From assembly GCA_036406595.1 (NCBI GenBank), contig DASXAR010000055.1, forward strand, positions 1-5,169: a DNA stretch of 5,169 bases, given 5' to 3'. The stretch comes from VRUE01 sp036406595 (GTDB taxonomy: Bacteria > Actinomycetota > Thermoleophilia > Solirubrobacterales > 70-9). A model generated the notes under the pieces. It saw nothing but the letters and a program-made list of their open reading frames with translations. It searched no databases and had not been told where the DNA came from. Below, piece after piece: positions 1 through 4,746 of the stretch; position 1 is the first letter of the stretch, and each line of letters starts with the position of its first letter. The translations under genes and the position numbers were made by a program.

Positions 1-1
1 C

Positions 2-112
2 GATGCGGATACTCCGCTGGCCGGTGGCGCATCGGTCTACGACACCCTCGGCGACCTGCATAACTACATCCTGAGCGACGTAATCCCGCCACTCCTCCGT
101 TTCCTCAAATAG
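2..112 (+). CDS. C-terminal end of an unidentified protein (5' partial)
   Basis: An open frame enters from the left edge and ends at TAG 110-112, giving the last 36 residues of a protein. The tail reads SVYDTLGDLH followed by NYILSDVIPPLLRFLK, so it ends in a short hydrophobic and basic segment that could be an amphipathic helix. I do not recognise the family from so little sequence. The frame is believable as coding because it runs to the window edge without a stop and is followed 23 nt later by a textbook intrinsic terminator that would end this transcript. It is slightly less GC-rich than the genes downstream (for example the AAC TAC ATC codons and the TTC CTC AAA TAG ending). It could be a secreted, membrane-associated or cytosolic protein, and nothing visible decides this. 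Confidence 0.6.
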   Translation, partial: DADTPLAGGASVYDTLGDLHNYILSDVIPPLLRFLK

Positions 113-135
113 GGCGCTGGGCGCCTCAGCCACGC

Positions 136-167
136 CTCAGCCCTCCCCGTTGGAGGGCTGAGTTTCT
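136..167 (+). terminator. Strong Rho-independent terminator
   Basis: A perfect 11-bp stem (CTCAGCCCTCC at 136-146 paired with GGAGGGCTGAG at 152-162) encloses a 5-nt loop and is followed at once by TTTCT. It lies 23 nt after the stop of the left-edge gene and points in the same direction. The other strand has no T-run beyond the stem, so it should work in one direction only. A short direct repeat (CGCCTCAGCC at 122-131 and 133-142) overlaps the left arm. The terminator separates the left-edge gene from the PAS/hydrolase unit. Confidence 0.9.
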
Positions 168-182
168 ACAGAGATGGGATAA

Positions 183-200
183 GCGTGATCAAAATCACGC
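183..200. promoter_or_regulatory. CRP/FNR-family-like operator palindrome
   Basis: GCGTGATCAAAATCACGC is a perfect inverted repeat: 7-bp arms around a 4-nt centre. Its core fits GTGA-N6-TCAC, the half-site and spacing typical of CRP/FNR-family regulators (CRP, GlxR and mycobacterial Cmr/CRP sites share this plan). It sits in noncoding DNA after the terminator, with its centre about 102 bp before the inferred transcription start of the PAS gene. It has no following T-run, so a terminator is unlikely. The regulator is not in this window, and the call rests on symmetry and spacing alone. Confidence 0.45.
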
Positions 201-280
201 AGCCGAAGCCATCCGAGGTGGATCGTTTGCCGACGGGGTGCTGCGTCCGGGAATGCGCGGCCGAACGCGACCGACCGATC

Positions 281-286
281 TAAAGT
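281..286 (+). promoter_or_regulatory. Putative -10 box of the PAS/hydrolase unit
   Basis: TAAAGT fits the actinobacterial TANNNT pattern and matches TATAAT at 4 of 6 positions. It ends 7 nt before the GTG at 294, so transcription would begin at or next to that codon (leaderless). No convincing -35 box lies 16-19 bp upstream. Three other plus-strand genes here share this arrangement, which raises confidence. Confidence 0.45.
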
Positions 287-293
287 GTCAACT

Positions 294-695
294 GTGACGC
301 AGAAACCTCTCGAGCTGATCCTCGCCCGCAACCTGATGTCGGCCCTCTCGACCCCGGCGTTTCTCGTTGACGAGGGTGGCCTGCTCGTCTTCTACAACGA
401 GGCGGCCGGGATGCTGCTCGGCAAGCGCTTCGAGGAACTGGGCACGGTCGGCGCGCAGGAGTGGGGCGCGCTCTTCGGCCCCTTCGACGGCGACGGCGAG
501 CCGATCCCCTACGACGAGCTGCCACTGGTCGTCGCGGTCCGCAACGGGCGCCCTGCCCACGCGGAATTCGACATCCAGTCCGCCGACGGCGCCATGCACC
601 AGGTCGAGGTGTCGGCCTTCCCGATCCTCACCGCCCACGGCACGCGCGGCGCGATCGCGGTCTTCTGGCCGAGCGCCGCGAACGGGGCCGGCTGA
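294..695 (+). CDS. Stand-alone PAS-domain protein
   Basis: A 133-residue protein made almost entirely of one PAS fold. Residues 21-43 form the first strands and helix (PAFLVDEGGLLVFYNEAAG), the ELPL..AVRNGRP stretch at about 75-87 is typical of many sensor-kinase PAS domains, and residues 96-125 form the closing strands (DGAMHQVEVSAFPI, then GAIAVFW). PAS domains bind small ligands or cofactors or mediate dimerisation. No kinase, cyclase, HTH or other output domain is attached, and no membrane segment is seen, so a cytosolic sensor or adaptor is inferred. The metallo-hydrolase gene follows after 2 nt, implying co-transcription and perhaps partnership. Start choice: GTG 294 sits 7 nt after a -10-like box and there is no Shine-Dalgarno. 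GTG 285, three codons earlier in the same frame, is possible but would overlap that box. The ligand is unknown. Confidence 0.8.
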   Translation: MTQKPLELILARNLMSALSTPAFLVDEGGLLVFYNEAAGMLLGKRFEELGTVGAQEWGALFGPFDGDGEPIPYDELPLVVAVRNGRPAHAEFDIQSADGAMHQVEVSAFPILTAHGTRGAIAVFWPSAANGAG

Positions 696-697
696 AG

Positions 698-1579
698 ATG
701 CAGGTCAAGCTCTGGGGCACGCGCGGCTCTGTTCCCTCCCCAGGGCCCGAAACGATCCGCTACGGCGGCAACACCTCGTGCGTCGGGGTCACGCTCTCGG
801 ACGGCTCCCTGCTCGCTCTCGACGCCGGCACCGGGATCCGCAACCTCGGCCTTGCCCTCGCTGCCGAGCCGGCCCGGCTGCACATCCTCCTCACCCACCT
901 CCATCTCGACCACATCCAGGGCCTGGTCTTCTTCGCCCCGGCCTTCCAACCACAGACCGAGATCGTCATCTGGGGGCCCGCCTCCCCGGAGGCCTCGCTG
1001 CGGGATCGCATCGCCCGCTACATCTCGGCTCCCCTTTCGCCCGTCGAGGTCCGTGAGCTCCCCTGCGACGTCTCCTTCCGCCACTGCCCCGAGACGGAGT
1101 GGGAGATCGGCTCGGCGACGATCCGCGCCGCCTCGGTCGCCCACCGCGGCCCGACCCTGGGCTACAGGATCGAGGACGGCGAGAGCACGCTCGCCTACAT
1201 CCCCGACCACGAGCCTGCGCTTGGCGCCGACATCGACACGCTCGAGGACGCCTGGATCTCCGGCTTCGCCCTCGCCCGCGAGGCGTCGTTGCTGATCCAC
1301 GACGGGCAGTACGCGCACGACGAGTACCCCGATCATGTCGGCTGGGGCCACTCCTCGATCAACCATTCGCTCTCCTTCGCGCGGCGCTCCGGGGCCGAGC
1401 GGACGATCCTCTTCCATCACGACCCCCTTCACTCGGACGCTCGCCTCGACCGGCTCGCGGTCGAAGCCGAGGAACGCTGGGCCTCGATCGGCGGCGCGCC
1501 CGGCGCGATCGAGCTGGGCACCGAGGGCTCGCGGCTCGAGCTGCCCGGCCCGGTGCACGAACGCGCCGGAGTCGCCTGA
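698..1579 (+). CDS. MBL-fold metallo-hydrolase
   Basis: A 293-residue metallo-beta-lactamase-fold hydrolase. It opens with WGTRGSVPSPGP and RYGGNTSC, the signature of a widespread bacterial subfamily related to PhnP/RNase Z-like hydrolases. The metal-binding motif HLHLDH is at residues 67-72 (H67, H69, D71, H72). Further likely ligands or active-site residues are H149, D170-H171 (IPDHEP), D202 (IHDGQY), H218 (GWGHSS) and H240-H241 with H245 (FHHDPLHSD). The set looks complete, so a catalytically competent two-metal enzyme is expected, probably a phosphodiesterase or related hydrolase. The substrate cannot be read from the sequence. No signal peptide is seen, so it should be cytosolic. ATG 698 comes 2 nt after the PAS stop (TGA-AG-ATG), with only a weak purine stretch upstream. 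Translation by reinitiation after the PAS gene is likely. Confidence 0.9.
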   Translation: MQVKLWGTRGSVPSPGPETIRYGGNTSCVGVTLSDGSLLALDAGTGIRNLGLALAAEPARLHILLTHLHLDHIQGLVFFAPAFQPQTEIVIWGPASPEASLRDRIARYISAPLSPVEVRELPCDVSFRHCPETEWEIGSATIRAASVAHRGPTLGYRIEDGESTLAYIPDHEPALGADIDTLEDAWISGFALAREASLLIHDGQYAHDEYPDHVGWGHSSINHSLSFARRSGAERTILFHHDPLHSDARLDRLAVEAEERWASIGGAPGAIELGTEGSRLELPGPVHERAGVA

Positions 1580-1599
1580 ACCGGAGCGGGCCGCGGCGT

Positions 1600-1605
1600 T
1601 AGTCT
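1600..1605 (+). promoter_or_regulatory. Putative -10 box of the HD-domain gene
   Basis: TAGTCT (TANNNT) lies in the 34-nt gap after the metallo-hydrolase stop and ends exactly 8 nt before ATG 1614. A weak -35 candidate (CTGAAC, 1576-1581) overlaps the preceding stop codon at 18-bp spacing. There is no properly spaced Shine-Dalgarno: the nearby AAGG is only about 2 nt from the ATG. This implies a leaderless transcript separate from, or added to, read-through from the PAS/hydrolase unit. Confidence 0.45.
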
Positions 1606-1613
1606 CGAAGGCA

Positions 1614-2213
1614 ATGGCTGTCACAAGGGAGCTCGAGTCCGCCAGCGAGCGCTCGGCGCTGGTCCGGGGCGCGCTCGAGCGAGCCCGAGCCGCGCACGAT
1701 GACCAGACCAGGGACAACGGCGCCGGGCCGACGCCCTTCATGGACCACCTGCTGGGGGTCGCCGAGCAACTCGCGCAGGACGGCTACCGGGACGAGGTGA
1801 TCGCCGCGGCACTGCTGCACGACGTCGTCGAGAGCGGTGGCCTCGGCGTCGAGCAGGTCCGCGCCGAGTTCGGCGACGAGATCGCGCACCTGGTCGAAGC
1901 GCTCAGCGAACGGCCGGAGATCGAGCCGCACGGGGAGCGCAAGGATGACCTGCGGAGGCGGGTTGCCGCGGCGGGCCCAGATGCGCAGGCGATCTATGCG
2001 GCGGACAAGCTCTCCAACATCGAGGCACTCCGCGAGGGCTATCGCGTCAGCGGTGAGAAAGTCGACTCGACGCTCGCGGTCTCGCTCGACGACAAGGTCC
2101 GCATCTGGGAAAAAGACCTCGAGATGCTGCTCGACCAGTCGGGCGGGACGCCGCTGGTCGACCGGCTCGCAGACGCCCTCGCCGAGCTCGCCGCCGAACG
2201 CGCCTCGGCCTAG
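1614..2213 (+). CDS. HD-domain phosphohydrolase, MESH1/SpoT hydrolase-like
   Basis: A 199-residue protein resembling the single-domain (p)ppGpp hydrolases (small alarmone hydrolase/MESH1) and the HD domain of Rel/SpoT. Matching elements in order: H28-x2-Q31-x-R33, then PFMDHLLGVA with H45, then AALLHDVVE with H69-D70 and E73, a region like the family's EV..FG segment (about 78-88), and ADKLSN with D131, K132 and N135. H45, H69, D70 and D131 would bind the metal ion, normally Mn2+. One oddity: the family's HDxxED motif reads HDVVES here, so the Asp after the catalytic Glu is Ser74. The family releases pyrophosphate from the 3' position of (p)ppGpp. Whether this member keeps that activity or hydrolyses another nucleotide is open. 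There is no synthetase, TGS or ACT domain, and it should be cytosolic. The ATG is chosen for its position after a TAGTCT box and because residues further upstream do not look like the family. Confidence 0.82.
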   Translation: MAVTRELESASERSALVRGALERARAAHDDQTRDNGAGPTPFMDHLLGVAEQLAQDGYRDEVIAAALLHDVVESGGLGVEQVRAEFGDEIAHLVEALSERPEIEPHGERKDDLRRRVAAAGPDAQAIYAADKLSNIEALREGYRVSGEKVDSTLAVSLDDKVRIWEKDLEMLLDQSGGTPLVDRLADALAELAAERASA

Positions 2214-2217
2214 GCGA

Positions 2218-2727
2218 TCAGCGGGAATCGAGGGAGCCGGGCCGAGCCTCGGGATCCTCGGGAACCAGGCGCCGGTGAATCGGCAGGGCGAACCAGAGCA
2301 GGACGAACATCGCGAATGAGATCGACCCGACCACCGCGGTCGCGGCGGCCCCGAAGAGCACGTCCGTGACCAGGACCACGACCCCCGTCATCGCCAGCGC
2401 AAGGCAGGCGAGGCCGGCGATCGCGAATCGGTTGGCGAGGAATACGAGGTGCCGCTTCTGCTGCTTGCGGAAGGTCATCCGGTGATAGGCGGTCGGCGAG
2501 ATCAGCAGACAGGCCGAGATCGCCGTCAGAAGCAGGCAGACGAAGTAGATCTTTTCCTGGAAATGGGTGATCCGCGTGAAGCCCTGCTGAAATGGAACCG
2601 TCAGCAGAAAGGCGAAGAGAACCTGGACCCCGGGCAGCGCGACCCGCAGCTCCTGCAGCAGCTCCCCGAGGTTTCGATCGAGCCGATCGCTCTCGGTCTC
2701 ATCCCTGCCAGAGGGCCGCTCGACCAT
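2218..2727 (-). CDS. DUF6328-type four-helix membrane protein
   Basis: A 169-residue protein with a charged, Asp/Glu/Arg-rich N-terminus (about 1-30), then four hydrophobic segments at roughly 33-47, 60-78, 98-122 and 126-150, and a charged proline-containing C-terminus. The ELLQELRVALPGVQVLFAF segment, the FQQ/FQEK region and the basic loop after TAYHRM are typical of the DUF6328 family, which is common in actinobacteria and has no established function. It should lie in the cytoplasmic membrane. ATG 2727 is chosen because a TATTGT box on the minus strand ends 6 nt upstream. The frame stays open further upstream, but that stretch lies antisense to the phosphorylase gene and does not look like real protein. 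Its stop is 4 nt from the stop of the convergent HD-domain gene, with no clear terminator between them. Confidence 0.82.
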   Translation of the reverse strand: MVERPSGRDETESDRLDRNLGELLQELRVALPGVQVLFAFLLTVPFQQGFTRITHFQEKIYFVCLLLTAISACLLISPTAYHRMTFRKQQKRHLVFLANRFAIAGLACLALAMTGVVVLVTDVLFGAAATAVVGSISFAMFVLLWFALPIHRRLVPEDPEARPGSLDSR

Positions 2728-2733
2728 GCATCC

Positions 2734-2739
2734 ACAATA
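2734..2739 (-). promoter_or_regulatory. Putative -10 box of the membrane-protein gene
   Basis: On the minus strand this reads TATTGT (4 of 6 matches to TATAAT; fits TANNNT) and ends 6 nt before ATG 2727, the ideal distance for transcription to start on the ATG itself. No Shine-Dalgarno is present. It lies 13 bp from the opposing -10 box at 2753-2758, so the two promoters cannot easily be occupied by polymerase at the same time. No good -35 was found. Confidence 0.45.
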
Positions 2740-2752
2740 GAGCGCCGCACCA

Positions 2753-2758
2753 TAGGAT
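2753..2758 (+). promoter_or_regulatory. Putative -10 box of the phosphorylase/deaminase unit
   Basis: TAGGAT ends exactly 8 nt before ATG 2767. It is close in sequence and identical in spacing to the TAGGCT box before the ABC ATPase gene, and even the intervening bases start alike (CGGCTTCG versus CGGCCCGA). The AGGA inside it could be read as a weak Shine-Dalgarno at about 9-nt spacing, but the repeated pattern favours a -10 box. No good -35 was found. Confidence 0.45.
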
Positions 2759-2766
2759 CGGCTTCG

Positions 2767-3438
2767 ATGGGTGGCCTCGCGGTGATCGTTGGAAGCAGCG
2801 CCCTCACGCCCGACGGCCATGACCTCGCCGGGGTCATCTCGGGAGCCGGCGCCGTCGCCCTCCAGCGCCACGGCGTCGACGACTACAGGCCTCCCCACCT
2901 GATCGATCACGCGGCAAACATGCGCACCCTCGCCGAGGCCGGCTGCGACCGGGCCCTTGCGATCGGCTCGGTCGGCTCGCTCGACGCAGGGCTGGCGACC
3001 GGCTCCTTCGTCTGCCCGCACGACTTCATCGCCCTCCACCTCGGCGTCACCACCTTCGATGACGCGCGCGGTCACACCCTGCCCGGCTTCGACCCCGAGT
3101 GGCGGCGCGAGCTGATCGCGGCCTGGGGGGCGTCGGGCGCGGCCGCACTGCGCGATGGCGGCGTCTACTGGCAGACGAAGGGGCCGCGCTTCGAGACGCC
3201 GGCCGAGATCGCCCTGATCGCCCCCCACGCCGACGTCGTCGGCATGACGCTCGCCGCCGAGTGCATCGTCGCCCGGGAGATCGGGCTCTCCTACGCCGCG
3301 GTCTGCGTCGTCGACAACCTCGCCAACGGGGTCGCCGCCAGACAGCTCTCCACGGCCGCGCTCGAGGCCGAGCGGGAGGCAAACGCGAGAGCCCTGCGCA
3401 CCTCGCTTGAAGCCGTGATGCCGGGGCTCGTGGCTTGA
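2767..3438 (+). CDS. MTAP/PNP-family nucleoside phosphorylase, possibly methylthioinosine phosphorylase
   Basis: A 223-residue enzyme of the trimeric purine nucleoside/methylthioadenosine phosphorylase family, which splits a nucleoside with phosphate into a free base and (methylthio)ribose-1-phosphate. Family marks: an N-terminal strand IVGSSAL where the family has its phosphate-binding SG.GL loop, RHG at 34-36, DHAANM at 47-52 (compare NYRAN), IGSVGSL at 66-72, KGPRFETPAEI at 138-148, and VGMTLAAECIVAREIGLSYA at 158-177 with M160 lining the ribose site. The base-recognition segment reads VVDNLANG (181-188) instead of the MTAP hallmark TDYD. N184 may align with the Asn that selects 6-oxopurines in PNPs. 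It is shorter than typical members (about 260-290 residues), with internal regions trimmed. The deaminase gene overlaps it by 4 nt, which supports methylthioinosine or inosine as substrate. MTAP (mtnP) or plain PNP activity remains possible. Cytosolic. Confidence 0.85.
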   Translation: MGGLAVIVGSSALTPDGHDLAGVISGAGAVALQRHGVDDYRPPHLIDHAANMRTLAEAGCDRALAIGSVGSLDAGLATGSFVCPHDFIALHLGVTTFDDARGHTLPGFDPEWRRELIAAWGASGAAALRDGGVYWQTKGPRFETPAEIALIAPHADVVGMTLAAECIVAREIGLSYAAVCVVDNLANGVAARQLSTAALEAEREANARALRTSLEAVMPGLVA

Positions 3439-4700
3439 GCCCGACGGTCGGCAGCCTTGCGGTGACCGGCGCGGAGCTCGACGGCGACGTGGTCGGCCTA
3501 CGCTGCGCCGACGGCAGGATCGAGGCGCTCGGGCCCGGGGTGGCGGCGCAGGCGGGGGACGAGGTGCTCGAAGCCGGCGGCAACCTGCTCGTCCCGGCTC
3601 TTGTCAACGGCCACACCCATGCCGCGATGACGCTGTTTCGGGGGCGCGGCGGCGATCTGCCGTTGATGCGCTGGCTGAGCGAGACGGTCTGGCCGATCGA
3701 GGCGAAGATCGACGCCGAGGACGTCTACTGGGGAACGCGTCTCGCCTGCCTGGAGATGATCCGGACCGGGACGGCGCGCTTCTGGGACATGTACTGGCAA
3801 CCCGATGCCTCGGCGCAGGCGGTCGAGGACGCCGGCCTGCGGGCGACGATCGGGGGGCCGCTGTTCGACGTCGGCGGCGACACCGACGCAATGCGCGGGA
3901 AGGCGCTCGAAAATCTCGAGAGGCTCGAGGAGCGGGGCGCTCTGATCGACCGGGCGCTCGCCCCGCACGCGATCTACACGGTCAGCGAGGGATTGCTGCG
4001 CTGGGTGGCGGAGACGGCGCGGGATCGGGGGGTCGCGATTCAAATCCACCTCTCCGAGACCGAGGGTGAGGTGAACGACTGCGTCGAGGCGCATGGGCTG
4101 CGCCCGGCTCACTACCTCGACCGGCTCGGCATGCTCGGAGAGGACACCGTGCTCGCCCACGGCGTCTGGCTGGACGATTCGGAGCTGGCGCTGATCGCCG
4201 AGCGAGGCGCAACCGTCGTAACCAACCCGGTCGCCAATATGAAGCTGGCGGTCGGCGGGTCGTTCCCGTATCCGGCGGCGCGCCGGGCCGGCGTGGCGGT
4301 CGGGCTGGGCACGGATGGGGCGGGCTCGAACGACTCGCTCGACCTGCTCGCCGACCTCAAGGTCTTCGCCCTGGTCCAGAGAAGCGAGGCGGAGGACGCA
4401 ACGGTGATCCCCGCCGAGGAGGCCTGGCGTGTGGCGACCGGGGCGAGCGCACCGCGCCTCAGCGGCGGTGAGGCTCGGCTCGAGGTCGGCGCGCCCGCGG
4501 ACTTCCTCCTGCTGCGGCGCGAGGCGCCGGAGCTCGGCCTGGGGAGCCTCCACGCCGACCTCGTCTACGCGGCCGCGGGGTCGGTGGTGGACAGCACCGT
4601 GGTGGCGGGCAGGGTGCTGATGCAGGGCGGCGAGGTGGAGGGCGCGGCCGAGGTGCTCGGCCGCGCGAGAGAGAGGGCGGTGCGGCTCGGGCTTGGCTAG
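3435..4700 (+). CDS. mtaD: Amidohydrolase, probable 5-methylthioadenosine/S-adenosylhomocysteine deaminase
   Basis: A 421-residue TrzA/ATZ-type metallo-amidohydrolase that fits the deaminases converting methylthioadenosine and S-adenosylhomocysteine to their inosyl forms plus ammonia. Visible features: a small N-terminal beta-sandwich part (1-52), NGHTHAAMTLFRG with metal ligands H60 and H62, SETVWPIE (82-89), H178 (APHAIYT), IHLSE with H205 and E208, AHGVWL with H242, NPVANMKL (264-271), and GTDGAGSND with D294. The spacing of these residues parallels Thermotoga maritima TM0936. The C-terminal beta segment (about 350-400) includes APADF and VVAGR. The family also contains adenosine, 8-oxoguanine and aminofutalosine deaminases, so the substrate is inferred from similarity and from the phosphorylase next door. 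The start is TTG 3435, within a TTGA overlap with the phosphorylase stop, implying coupled translation. GTG 3462, nine codons on, is the alternative. Length is normal. Confidence 0.87.
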   Translation: MSPTVGSLAVTGAELDGDVVGLRCADGRIEALGPGVAAQAGDEVLEAGGNLLVPALVNGHTHAAMTLFRGRGGDLPLMRWLSETVWPIEAKIDAEDVYWGTRLACLEMIRTGTARFWDMYWQPDASAQAVEDAGLRATIGGPLFDVGGDTDAMRGKALENLERLEERGALIDRALAPHAIYTVSEGLLRWVAETARDRGVAIQIHLSETEGEVNDCVEAHGLRPAHYLDRLGMLGEDTVLAHGVWLDDSELALIAERGATVVTNPVANMKLAVGGSFPYPAARRAGVAVGLGTDGAGSNDSLDLLADLKVFALVQRSEAEDATVIPAEEAWRVATGASAPRLSGGEARLEVGAPADFLLLRREAPELGLGSLHADLVYAAAGSVVDSTVVAGRVLMQGGEVEGAAEVLGRARERAVRLGLG

Positions 4701-4709
4701 CGCGGGCGG

Positions 4710-4738
4710 GTGACCGGCGCGGGGAACGGGTATAGGCT
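4710..4738 (+). promoter_or_regulatory. Putative promoter of the ABC ATPase gene
   Basis: The best-formed promoter in the window. The -35 candidate GTGACC (4710-4715, 4 of 6 matches to TTGACA) is separated by 17 bp from the -10 candidate TAGGCT (4733-4738), which ends 8 nt before GTG 4747. It lies in the 46-nt gap after the deaminase stop, so the transporter genes can be transcribed on their own. No terminator hairpin was recognised in the gap, so read-through from upstream is also possible. Confidence 0.55.
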
Positions 4739-4746
4739 CGGCCCGA

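Noticed and set aside
285..293. GTG 285 as the start of the PAS protein
   Set aside because: It would overlap the TAAAGT box and has no Shine-Dalgarno upstream. GTG 294 fits the spacing seen at the other genes. The three-codon difference is not settled.
461..697. Upstream extension of the metallo-hydrolase frame over the PAS gene
   Set aside because: It is Arg/Pro-rich shadow sequence of the PAS gene in another frame. The hydrolase family begins exactly at ATG 698 with MQVKLWGTRGS.
509..1741. Long minus-strand open frame antisense to the PAS/metallo-hydrolase genes
   Set aside because: Its product is Arg/Ala/Gly/Asp-rich with no family resemblance, while the plus strand carries clear PAS and MBL motifs. 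Long antisense frames are common in high-GC DNA.
2208..2215. GCCTAGGC palindrome between convergent genes as a bidirectional terminator
   Set aside because: It has no loop, pairs too weakly and lacks a T-run on either strand.
2754..2757. AGGA as a Shine-Dalgarno for the phosphorylase
   Set aside because: It is weak and on the long side of the normal spacing (about 9 nt). The same bases form part of a TANNNT box at a spacing shared with other genes that lack AGGA.
2449..2766. Upstream extension of the phosphorylase frame
   Set aside because: It is antisense to the membrane-protein gene and unrelated to phosphorylases. Family similarity starts right after ATG 2767.
2728..3228. Upstream extension of the membrane-protein frame on the minus strand
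   Set aside because: This part lies entirely antisense to the phosphorylase and has charged, low-complexity composition. The recognisable DUF6328-like protein begins just after ATG 2727, which has a -10-like box 6 nt upstream.
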